A DNA stretch of 64,000 nucleotides from Coprinellus micaceus (lineage: Eukaryota > Basidiomycota > Agaricomycetes > Agaricales > Psathyrellaceae): contig OX596336.1 in assembly GCA_951394405.1 (NCBI GenBank), forward strand, positions 4,030,001-4,094,000. The letters are read 5' to 3'. Shown in pieces: positions 47,316-57,798 of the stretch. Position 1 is the stretch's first letter. The number at the start of each line of letters is the position of its first letter. The translations under genes and the position numbers were made by a program. The notes beneath the pieces are model-generated. The model worked only from the letters and a program-made list of their open reading frames with translations. It had not been told where the DNA came from and did not search any database.

Positions 47316-48555
47316 TATATAAGCTCGTATCAAGCTAGTTCTGCTGGACTGATTATATGCGCCTGTCCAGTGAAATACATCGCACTGCTTACCATGACGA
47401 AGATTGTTCCATCACATCCCTACCTGGTCACATCCTATCAATTCAGTGCCTCATACCGATGTAAGAGGCTCTGAAAATGCAGAATTTGACCTCCAAGCTT
47501 CGAGCCGGCCTTTGGAAAATTTCAAATTAAATTAAACTCGGGAATACGTATCTGCACTCGTTTACTGGGCACCCCATCCGATTCACTACAAAACATCGTC
47601 GTTTCGGTTGGAAAGATAGGCCCCAAGGAGCCCCCCACTCATACGCGCCCTTCGCTCTAGGTCCCGAACTCCATCTAGGGTTTTCCGGGTCCTCGAGGAC
47701 TCGGAATGTCTGCGAATAGCATTCGCACCATAGAGTCCTAAAATCCCGCCTTCTGTGAGTCCGCTGTACCTTCTGCCCCAAGATCTTCTCAAGCCCCAGA
47801 AATCTAACCATGTCGATGGTTCACGAAATCTCAATACAATTGAGACTCTCATGCTGTGTACCCCGCCAAAACAAGCCAGAGTGCATAAGGATTTCCCATG
47901 CACCTTGAATGCCCATATCCCCGGGCCCCCTCAGATTGGATCTCGTAGTGCATAAATCTCCTACTGCTTAGGTATCCAGGTGTTCTTGGTGGGCCCGCCA
48001 AGATGCGATATAGTTTCAACTGTATCGCCTTTCCGCGGATGATACCTTCTGTTTGACTCCCTCCCCCTTGTGAGTCGGGGACTGACGCTACGATGACTTG
48101 TGATCACGACGTGCGCGGGTCGCAGGGATACGAAGTGGAGGGTTTCTTATTCCAAAGTCCCAGCCCGAGGTTGAGTCAAGGAGATTCCCCACCTCTCGCC
48201 CACGGGGGGGTTTTTGGGGGTGAGGGCGTTAGTTACTTTCTCGAATGACCGGTGGTTTAAATCGCACCATAGAACAATGTCCCTGGAAGCTGAAAGTGTC
48301 CGTGTACTGATATAGTTCAGTGCTTCGAGTTCCAATACTCTTACTTAGTCGGAATTCATGTGCAGAATTCAAAAGGAGATAAGCACGTGCCAAGCCGACG
48401 GCACAGCGTGGCATCAGACGCGTACATATTCGCACACAGTGGGAGCGGCGGTGTTTGAATTGGTCAACTGCAGTGGGCAGCCTCGTTCGCAACTTGTTCT
48501 TGAACTGCCACCATCTACCAGCCTCACCCTTCTACCGCATCCCCTCCCCACAACA
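47316..48555. other. gene-free stretch
   Basis: No supported gene. Minus-strand ORFs at 47527-47903 have no motif. A G-run (ggggggg, about 48203) is the only compositional oddity. Confidence 0.4.
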
Positions 48556-49133
48556 ATGAGCAAGTACGACGAGCCCGACGTCATCTACCGCGGTTATATG
48601 ATTCCCATGGAGAAGTTCAACCAAACGATGAAGAAGATCCCCGCTTACAGGCAGCTCATGACATCGCAATACGGGGAACATAGCCACACCTATTGCTACT
48701 GCCATTGGAAGCATGCCGTTTTGGATGAGAAGCTCAAGAAGCGAGCCCCAAAAATTAAAGGTATATACCATCGTTCCCAACATGCCGCCCCGCTGTGCTA
48801 ACCACAGCTTGTTAAGAACACTCGGAAAACGGAGACGATAGCTCGGTGGAAGGGACCCATATGATGCTCCTACTCGGATACATTGATTACACGAGCCCGA
48901 GCCAAGTTGAAGATCCCGACCACCCCACCGCCACCAGCCTTGTCGAGAGAGACTCTGACCGCAAAGCCATCGAAAACTTTGTCAAGTTTTTCCAGAATCG
49001 TGGCGCCAAGGACTTGAAGCCGGAGGACTTTACCTTCGGTTGGTCTATTGGAGAAAATCCCTGTTTACTTACGGTGCGCACCCCTAGTTCCATCTTATCT
49101 ATGATTTACAACTGACCTCACCCTCAGACTTGA
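48556..49133 (+). CDS. hypothetical protein, 155 aa
   Basis: Model join(48556..48760,48817..49073,49128..49133); all phases agree and the last exon is only ACT TGA. It begins MSKYDEPDVIYRGYMIPMEK, contains a Cys/His-rich stretch HSHTYCYCHWKH (about residues 42-53) that could bind a metal, then a basic segment KLKKRAPKIK, and later HMMLLLGYIDYT and NFVKFFQNRGAKDL. I do not recognise the family. The first acceptor must be at 48816; using the earlier one at 48807 would create a stop at once. Confidence 0.55.
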
Positions 49134-50061
49134 GTGGCAACAGGGGCCCTCGCCCAGACTCATCTGCCCGTGTACGCCCATTCACCGTGGACTCACCGTA
49201 TATATATACATATATATAGTTGCTCGATTTCTCTGTGCCATCTTTCTAAGCTAGAAAGCCCTCGAGACTCGTATCGCATTCCATGTAAAAACACACCATC
49301 TGGAGGATAGGAATAGCATGTTTCGCCAACATTGTTTATGCTTCCGACTTTTAAACCAGTACCCATGACTTGGAATTTCCCAGAGGATGAAGGCGCCTTA
49401 CACCATACACCGTGAAGGTGCAGACCTTCGAGTAGGTCAGGAGGGTGCTTCCTATCGATGCCCGAGGGCGGATACCGAGCGATCGATAAAGGTGTAACCA
49501 TCTTATCGAAATAATCTAATATTCTTATGCCCGCTTGCCACGAGGTGACGTGTGGGGGTACTATGAAGAACAATGAGATGATACGCCAGCGGCGAGAGGG
49601 TGCGAGACTCTGAGCCGATATGCGGGTTACAAGTGCCGCACCTTCCGTTTTCGGTCAAGGGACTTGTTGTGGTGTGTGGGTCCCATCGCGGCTGCCCTCC
49701 GAGTCCTGCGGCTCAGCACGACCTGACTTGACTTCCTGCTTTCAACTAGACTCTACCATACAAGGCCATACTATTACTGTAGCAAAATTCCTCTTGTTTT
49801 CCCATGGACGGATAATTGGTCCAGGCTTGATACTAGCTGCGGCCTCCCCCTCATTTTAAGTGGCACTAATTGTTCCTTGGTCGCATGTGATGGCTCTGCA
49901 AGAAGATGCGATGATAAGAGAACCCCCGAGTCATTTCCCTACAATACGATGCAGTTAATCCCCAAATATAAGACCAAATCCTGCAGCCACTCTCTCGCAC
50001 GCTCCCCGTTCCCTCTCTTTTCACCCACTGCACCGCAAGTCCGCTGCCCGCCTCATACGCC
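49134..50061. other. intergenic with a TA microsatellite
   Basis: A short imperfect (TA)n run at 49199-49219 follows the hypothetical gene. TATAAG near 49967 lies about 95 bp upstream of the next ATG. No gene seen. Confidence 0.45.
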
Positions 50062-52043
50062 ATGCCCGAGCGCCAAAGCCTGGGCTTTGACCATAACGAG
50101 AAGATACCAGAGCCCTTTCGAGAACGTCTCCGGAAGGTGCTGCGGGATCCGCCCAATAGCCAACATGATTTCTACCCCGAGCTCATGGCTTACTTTGGAA
50201 TCAAGTTTCGAGTAGAGAAGGGCTTCATACAGAAGCCTCAGAAGATGATGCGCCTCCTCGCTGGAATGTCTAAGTGTAAGCTTCTCAGATTGGTTTTTCC
50301 AACCTTTCTCTTGAGCTGACCATTACCACCTTTGACAGACGACTACGACGAGGGATACGGAAAACTCAGTGGAGGAGAGCCGATGACATTCAACACGTCC
50401 ATGGCAGACAGGAACCCGGACATACTCAGCACGACAACCACGGGCTCGGCTTGCACTACTGATAGCAATGGTAAGCCTCAATCATGGTGAATATTGAGTG
50501 ACGGAAACTAACGGCCAATGCTACCCATGTGCAATGCACTGTAGCCCGAGAGGTTAGGATCACCTGGCATAACGCGTTCCCTGATATAGCAATCGAGCAA
50601 TTCTTCGGTCGACAACCTCGCAGCACGACAGATGATGTGGTCCCTGACGTTCTGCGAGTTTTGGTCGAAGTTGGGTGGTGTGCAGGTGACCTTAGTCCGC
50701 GCGAAGAGCAGACGTTATGCGCAGCTGTCGTCAAACAACTCATGGGCTATATGTTGCGTGCGACGAAGGCTTGGACCGGTAACCTCTGGGGTATCGCCAT
50801 CATCCGCAAACGCTTCACGTATGTTCAATGGAGCCAGCCCAACACGACATCGACCGACTATGAAGTGGCACATGCCCCCGGGGAGTGGTTCCCGCTCGAC
50901 TCGCTACAATTTATAAGGCTGCTCAATAAGATTCAGAAATGGTGCTTGGCCCAATACGATATGCACGCACCTCAAGGCATTATCGACGACACCCCCTCGC
51001 ACCCCGGCTTCAAGTTCGATCCTGGGGCGAACCTACCCATCGCACTTCAGCAGAGAATTGACGATTGGAGGATCCACACTCCGAGGCAGTACTCTGCGTA
51101 TGGACCACTTACAGCGTATCTTGGCTGGGTATTCCCTCTTGACAAGTATCTGGTGAAGCCACAGAGGCGTGTAGTAAAGAAACAGGGAGGTGCGTTGCGA
51201 GCCTCATACCTAGTAGACTTATGGGAAGTTGCTAACAGAGACATAGATGACCGTCAACATGAGGAAGAAGCCAACGATGAGCAAAGGGATGTCCCTGATA
51301 TGGGCCCACAGAGCATCAGCCGTGCTGGCTTACATGGCGATGACCGAAAGCAGGACCGCCCATTCATGGAGACTATAGAATACGAAGCGGAGGAGGACCG
51401 ACCTGATGACGAGGAGGACGGCAAAGGGGAGCTTGGAGAAGAGGGGGAAGAAGCTTTCCCTGAGGAAGGAGCATATGCTGAAGAAGAAGGGGAGGTTCAT
51501 GTCACTGATGGTCAAATGGATGAGGATGGTGTATCAGAGAGTGTGAGCGCGATATCCACTCAACTTGGGGAACTGGATCTCCTGGGTGCGTCACCCCGTT
51601 CCCTTGCACTAGTATTGATTGAATTCATTACCGACACGCTAGATCCTGTCGTGCGGGTCGTTTACCCCGACTTCACGGTAGACAAATATCAGGCTACAGG
51701 GGATGCAGCAACCGACAAAATCTGCCTCATCGTCGAGGTCGGACAATCTCCGGGAAGGGGGGCTTCGAATAAGACCAAGGGTGAATTACGCACCCGCATT
51801 CAAAAGCAACTTCACAGTTACATGATCGCCAGCTTGCAGCACTTCGAGAAGCAGCTGTATGGGATAGCGATCTGCGGCACAGACTTTTGCTATATGCGGG
51901 CTACGGACACACGCGGGGAGAGGAAGTTGACGACCGGGCAACACGTCCCTGTGGGTGAGGGGACTTTTCATGCGAATGTGAAATGGGGCTCTATTTTCAC
52001 CACGAGATGGGAGAAGACTCTGAAATCGGCAAGCCGAAATTGA
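50062..52043 (+). CDS. hypothetical protein with internally duplicated nuclease-fold-like domain
   Basis: Model join(50062..50275,50339..50470,50545..51189,51247..52043), 595 aa. Two similar segments: about residues 116-205 (VRITWHNAFPDIAIEQFF, VVPDVLRVLVEVGW, KQLMGYML, NLWGIAIIRKRFTYVQW) and 440-545 (VRVVYPDFTVDKY, DKICLIVEVGQ, KQLHSYMI, QLYGIAICGTDFCYMR). The D...(I/V)EV-G pattern followed by a helix resembles the PD-(D/E)XK nuclease core, but the lysine position is Gly in both, so catalysis is doubtful. Between them lies a very acidic linker (residues about 331-410, many Glu/Asp runs). Function unknown; family membership is inference. Confidence 0.6.
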
Positions 52044-52779
52044 TTATGTTCGTTTGTCTCTTGGTACTTTATAACTGGAGGCGTCCGTTTGTCTTCACCC
52101 AATTGAAATATTTTCCCGTGTTCAAGGGGTCGAAAGAGGAGTCGCTCACGGAGAAAAGGTACTCTAAATTCGGGGTGATGATCAACACTTTTCTCGATGG
52201 GCATGTTTGGAACCGGTTTCCGCAGCTCAGTCACCGTCTAATATTGAGGAGGGCTTGCCCCTGGGGGTATACCTTTCAGAACGAAACGAGGGGGTCACTA
52301 AATCGGGGCAGACTTGAAGATAGGAAGAGAAGGATCGCAAATACCTGAGGACCCACACCAAACTCTTCCAGCGCCGAGGGTTGAGAGATGATGATTGGTC
52401 GCGATCAGACCTACGCACCAAGGTTTTAGGACACCCTTCACCGCGAACGGCATGTCAGCTCACCTGCTGTTCGACATGAGAAGTACGGCGGCTGCGACTG
52501 GAAAATGAGCGAACTGGCTCCGGTTCTGTAGTGTGTTTCTGAGTTCTGAGAAGCGTAGTTTAGCCGGAGGCACTCAACGGACATAATCAACCTTTTTATT
52601 GCCCCAAATATAGAGTACTTACCTAAGATAGAGGAGACTACAAGGTATGGGCAATGTAGAGCCTGAGAGGCTGAGGGAGGGTCGACTCCAGGATGGGAAA
52701 AAAAAGTTGCCACAGGGGCAAGCCTCCACTGTTGCCTGTCATTGGGCATACCCGGAGCGTAGTATCCGACCTGCCCTTA
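52044..52779. other. intergenic before the LTR-like sequence
   Basis: No gene recognised; short ORFs only. Confidence 0.4.
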
Positions 52780-53512
52780 TGTTGACGTGCGGAACGGAGC
52801 AGGGTAAGTAGCGCTCGTACCTTGCGTTAAGACTTACGAGACCTTGAGATCCACTAAGGTAGTCGTTAGCTCATAATAAATAGTACAAGGGGAAATCGAC
52901 GCACGGTACCGACAAAGAGCCAGGCAATACGCCACTCTTTATCCACGCAGGAGCGCAGGGGACTAGAGACGCCGCTCGTGATTTCCAGGTGCAGCTTCTT
53001 GAATCCAGGTACCCTGTCCTGCTCTGAAGAATGGAAGACGGGGTGTAATTGTTACGCTTCGCTTCACGTACTTACTTTTTGCCCCTATTTTCTCTTTTTA
53101 TCTTATCTCATCGCAGACTCATTTTATTTTCAAGCGATTATCTCTTTTGTGACTCGTATTGTATGACTCGTTTCGCGCAGCCTTGCGCAGTATGTATGAC
53201 TCGTTCTACGCAGCTTTGCGCAGCTTCGCTTTACTCAGCTCGCGCAGCTTTGCTTACTCGTACGCAGCATCGCGCAGCATTCCGTAGTATATGCGGCTGG
53301 TCTTTGACTCAACTCGGACTTGTACTGACTCATAGCGACTCGTACCTCTAGGTATATATACCACTTAGACATACCCGTGTACCTTAGCTTGTTATACTTG
53401 TATCTTACCCGTCTTTCGCCTTCATCAACGTCTATCACTTCGTTCCCCAAACTCTCAGGGAAACCAGTAATGGTTGTCCACCTCGTCGCTCTCTGCATTC
53501 ATTGATCTAACA
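52780..53512 (+). mobile_element. candidate LTR of a retroelement
   Basis: The interval starts TGTTGACG and ends ATCTAACA, giving TGTT/AACA termini, and has a TATATA box (about 53352-53358) and repeated GCGCAGC words at 53178-53276. The following bases (about 53575-53660) read like a gag leader (SNEENKPDGSLKTKSDY in one frame). There is no second LTR, no matching target duplication (cctta versus ctacg) and no pol sequence, so this is a weak call. Confidence 0.3.
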
Positions 53513-54600
53513 CTACGCCGACCAGAAGTGAGTCCCATTTAGATGATCTAATCTGACAACCCTCTATCCCAGAGCAACGAGGAGAACAAGCCAGACGGAT
53601 CTCTCAAGACTAAGTCCGATTACATCGTCATAGAAGCCAACAATAACTATGATCCACACTGACGACTCCCGCATCGACATAAGGACAGAGATACGTACGA
53701 CACGGGTATACGAGACCCCACTGACATTACGTGCAGCAGCAGGGAAGTAGCGATCGCCGACATCGCACTCACAGGAATATATACGACACAGATATCCAGG
53801 ACTTCGCAAATGACGACGAAATTCTACATAGGAGAGATCACATCTGAAGACTCCGGTAGCCGAGGAAGACAGACGATAACGACTCAAGCTTCGTCGACAC
53901 AGAGACATCTGGGACGTCGACATAGAGGATGAGATAGGGATCGCTGACATCCCACTCGTCAAGACATTGATGATTCCCGTACTAATACTGACAGACGTCG
54001 ACACGACTAAGGTATACAGAATGTGATAGCGAACGCCGAAAGCGCACACGCAGTAAAGGAAGGACGATCGTCGGCGTCACTCTCGACCGAGACACCACGA
54101 CATCTACGATACAGACATATAAGGTTTAACAACCTTCAACGACGACGCAGTACCTAGGATAGCAATCGCCGACATTGCACCAGGAAGTAAGGAGAGAGGT
54201 GATCGACGACATCACCCCCGACCCGAGACGTGACGGCATCTATGATGCAGACATATAAGGTTTAACAACCTTCGACGACGACGCAGTACCTAGGATAGCA
54301 ATCGCCGACATTGCACCAGGAAGTAAGGAGAGAAGTGATCGACGACATCACCCCCGACCCGAGACATGACGTACGGCCGCCAAACCGCGCACACTGGTAG
54401 AACGACTACGATCGCCGATATCGAGCGTGCCAGAGATTGACCAGACCGAGCCGACTGTTGGAGACACCCCAACCGAGTCGTAACAGTAATTGGCCGGGAC
54501 ATATGGAGGTAAGGGGTAGAATGCGTGAGGAATATCGTAGAGAAAATGAGGCCAGTATCCGAAGGTTCATGAGAGGGTAATGTAACTCGAAGGGTGGAGT
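53513..54600. other. low-complexity GA/CGAC-rich stretch
   Basis: Words such as cgacat, gacgac and atcgccgacat recur irregularly, giving biased composition with no ORF that makes sense. Contains the 136-bp direct duplication listed separately. May be decayed retroelement sequence. Confidence 0.45.
54085..54372. repeat. 136-bp direct tandem duplication
   Basis: Two near-identical copies offset by exactly 136 bp (for example cagacatataaggtttaac at 54112 and 54248; caggaagtaaggagag in both). Only a few substitutions differ, so the duplication is recent. The boundary word cgacccgagac also follows the second copy. Confidence 0.8.
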
Positions 54601-55147
54601 GACCAGGTCGCTTGGTCGTTCGATTAATTGCCCGGGAGAACATGATGGCCAAATTCCCCCCCAGATGAAGCAGAAACATCCGGTTTGCCGACCACCCCCA
54701 GATACGCCCAGAAGGTCGCCTAAAGATGAAGACGGTGATCTTGGCAGCATTGTTGGTGATTTCAACGGTACATTTGAGATGGCCTTGAAACGTAGATCTG
54801 CTACCAGTGCCCAGAGAGAGAGCAGCGATCAGGAGTACCTGCAGTCGGGTCCTCCATGAGCACCACCTGCACTACCCATTTGCTCAAACGGCGGTACTCA
54901 ACGTCGTGCGCCCGTTTCGGAGACATGGCAGCACTTCATTAAGCCGCCTGGAGATGGGCGAGGATGCCATAAGGCGCTGGTCTTCACAATGAACATGGTG
55001 GCAAAAGAAGAAGGGGCGCCTGCCATCACAGCATCCGACGTCCAAATCAAATCCCTTTATCCAATTCTGGCCGCCAACTCTTAACCTCTCCTTCATCGTT
55101 GCCGCCATCGCCCACATTCTCCAGCGCCCCCCATCGACGTCGGCGAC

Positions 55148-55807
55148 ATGGCCCGCAGGGGCTCAGCAATGACCGATATCAGCCTCAGGCTCTCCGAAGA
55201 CGCGGTGGGGCCGAACGGCGTCGCTCGACTGGCGCCTATTGAGACCCGCCCAGCGAGTGACAATGCTGCTATAGCTCCTTGGGTCGATGTACCGGTAAGT
55301 GCTCAACCTGTGGCACGGTGTGGGGAGGAGGTGGAAGGTGTCGGTGGACGCTGACCTGGGATCTTTTACCTGTAGCCGACGCCGTTGCCAAAGTCACCTG
55401 GTTGTACCTTCGCCTTTGCGGCCAAGGCCTCCGTCACCTCACTCGTTACGCAGCGCGCCGGGAGCAGTGGGAACACTGGCTACTATCGAAATGGACGACC
55501 TTCAGAGTCCCAGAGCACCCTGAGCATCCCGGATCCGAATAGGAACTCTATCGACGAGGGCGACTCCCAACGCGGCCCATTCCCCAGTAGCTCCTCCTCG
55601 AACTCATTTGAATTGCGCAAGTCCAAGTCGTCGTTGAATCTGGTAAACGGCCTATACCACAAGCTCAGGAGTCGAGCAAGCAAGCCCAATCTCTACGCGT
55701 CGGATGGACATTCATCGGACGCCATGCACCCCTCTCTGCGGAACCACGTGCCCCCACTCCCGACGCCCTTGATCAGCTTCCCAACCAGACGTTTGCTTCG
55801 AAATTGA
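55148..55807 (+). CDS. hypothetical Ser-rich protein, 192 aa
   Basis: Model join(55148..55294,55376..55807). Begins MARRGSAMTDISLRLSEDAV; the second half is Ser/Asn/Arg-rich and low complexity (SSSSSNSFELRKSKSSLNLV, KLRSRASKPN). No family recognised. The stop falls just upstream of the F-box remnant B, and the alternative frame stays open across it, so this may be the 5' part of a longer gene cut off by the duplicated block. Low certainty that it is functional. Confidence 0.4.
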
Positions 55808-55887
55808 GTAGCATCCGGCCGATGCTATGCACGAAGGCTTACACTTGCGTGAGCGACTTGTCATTCCTCAAACAGGTGCAATGGATC

Positions 55888-56240
55888 ACCAACCTGCCTC
55901 ACCTCCGATCTCTCTTCCGATTTCATGACGGGGCAACTCCAGCCGCTTCGTGGTCTGTGGTAGTCTGCGACTCTGCGGCATCTGACGCTGGACGGCGTCC
56001 CGATTACATTTACATACTTCTCAGCCGGTTGGGGACTTTTTGTTATTACCCCAAACACTCAGAGCAGGTCGGCAACACGGTGGAGAGGGCGGAACCCTTT
56101 GGGTAAGCTTGTGGTGATCATGAAGCGCAAGCCCAAGTTTCCAGAGCATGTGAACGGCATCGTTTGGTTCAACGAACTCCGGCGTCAAGGGATGGAGGTT
56201 ACAATCGCTCGTGGATACTATATTAAATTATGTGCCTCTT
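55888..56240 (+). pseudogene. F-box/LRR gene remnant B
   Basis: Closely similar to remnant A at 35.57-35.98 kb (shared SVVVCDSAASDAGRR frame, then FNELRRQGMEVTIA-like end) but shorter, with an internal deletion and a different set of frame breaks. Not translatable as a protein. The similarity continues downstream through about 56.64 kb. Confidence 0.6.
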
Positions 56241-56660
56241 ACTGTTGAGTCGGACAGGTTTTGAGGCCTGAGACCTGCTCCAAAAATACACCAGTGAATA
56301 GATACGAGCGCTTTGCAGTACATATGAGGTGGGACAACATGGACAGGACGGAAGGATACGGATGAGTCGGGACAACAGAGGCAGAATAGAAGAATACATG
56401 AAAACACGGTTGCACAAACATCTGAATCCGAGGGTGTACATAGAGGGGCCGTCAATGTAAACTCTGGATCTGTTTCAATAAAGCCCTTGTGAAGGGAGTA
56501 TAAACATACTGATTCCGGGACATGGGTCTTGAAGGTCCTGTGCCTTTCCTTGAACTAGTCTTCCAGGACTTGGACTACGGGAAGTGGTGAGAGGGTGAGG
56601 GGAAGCATTAAGGGCTTGGTGAACATACATTTGGATGGCCCAGGTTGTTGGTCATCGGGC
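55888..56660. repeat. segmental duplication, copy B
   Basis: Partner of 35.56-36.64 kb. It carries the F-box remnant B and a terminal exon encoding DQQPGPSKCMFTKPL, and is followed by a six-triplet version of the 67-bp repeat. Confidence 0.75.
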
Positions 56661-57695
56661 TGAAAGGGGTGCCAGGGAGGGGTATGCGGGACGTTTAGCA
56701 TTGCGCGTGGGACACTATGTATCCCTTGAAGAGTTGGGCTTGCCCACTAAAGGGTACACAGGGCATCTGGCGTTGAGCTACGCTTGCCGGGTTGAGGAAC
56801 TTGGACTTACGGGCTGGAGTGCAAGCGGGGCGTCTGGCGTTGAGTGACGCTAGTCGGTTTGCAGAACTTGGACTTACGGGCTGGAGGGGAAATGGGGTGG
56901 CAAACACGGCGCCTGGCGTTGAGTGATGCTCGTCGATTGCAGAACTTTCACTTACGTACTAAACCGTACACGGGGTATCTGGCGTTAAGTGACGCTCGTT
57001 GGTTTGCAGAACTTGGACTTACTTGCTGGAGGGCAAACGGGGCGTCTGGCGTTGAGCTACGCTCGCCGGTTTGAGGAACTGGGACTTACGTCCTAGAGGG
57101 CAAACGGGCATCAGGAAAATCGGGGCCAGGGGACATTCCCAGGAAGGTCTGATCATCGCCAGTAATATAGACACCCGTTATCTGATAGTGACCTGACTTG
57201 ATCGGGGCTTGTCAATGAATGGTCAAGGGTCTCAGGGCAGGCACCAACGGTGAGATGTAAAAGAATTTGAGATGCGCAGCGCATGGTAGTCAGACCATGC
57301 TCAGCAGAATCCCTGCCTGATGTGACACTCACAATATCCTGTAATACGTCATCATAGGGCACCGTTATGGCAGAGTTTCGGAAATCTCTCCCAGAAATGG
57401 ATAGGTAGAGGCGCAACTCACCATTGATGGAATAAATCCATAACACTGAGCGGACGCTGGCCATGAAATTCTCAGTGCGGTAACTGGCTTGGGTGGTGCC
57501 TCTTAGGGGTGGCCATTTTGCGAAGCTCTGGCTGAGTTGATCGAAACCCTCCCAGAAATGGGTGGGAGGGGAGGCTGATAACAGCATGGCCAGGATCAAG
57601 TCAGTGTTCTTGAGGATGCGCACGGCTGATCCAAGTTCATAGTAGGGATAGAGGAGAAGGGTGATGGTAATATTCCGCTCCAAAACCCAACACAC
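56555..57695 (-). CDS. second proposed gene with single-codon exons (short form)
   Basis: Function unknown, model partial. The minus-strand ORF from ATG 57695 encodes ELGSAVRILKNTDLILAMLL, then FWEGFDQLSQSFAKWPPL, with no family recognised. Splice signals follow, including a possible 2-codon exon GATATT before GTGAGT at about 57330. Then six single-codon exons: GAC 57092..57090, CAA 57025..57023, TAC 56958..56956, CCC 56880..56878, CCC 56813..56811, TGG 56746..56744. The terminal exon 56659..56555 (PDDQQPGPSKCMFTKPL, stop TAG) is homologous to that of the 36-40 kb gene. The exons between about 57330 and 57092 are not resolved. The ATG is only about 100 bp beyond the transposase stop. Confidence 0.35.
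56744..57092 (-). repeat. short diverged 67-bp repeat array (six triplets)
   Basis: Same unit design as the 36.6-39.7 kb array but more diverged: minus-strand donors GTAAGT (five) and GCAAGC (one), acceptors CTCTAG, CTCCAG or TTTTAG, spacing 65-78 bp. Order on the minus strand: GAC, CAA, TAC, CCC, CCC, TGG. Confidence 0.75.
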
Positions 57696-57798
57696 CCATA
57701 CACCCGAGCAAAATTTGGGGTTGTTTATTTGCTTTTTTCATTGGTTGATTCAATCTGTGTACACGACAGTCACAACTCTACCGGAAGCGCGCTTTGAT

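Noticed and set aside
53575..54050. gag gene of a retroelement
   Set aside because: A short gag-leader-like phrase only; no continuous frame, no pol, no second LTR.
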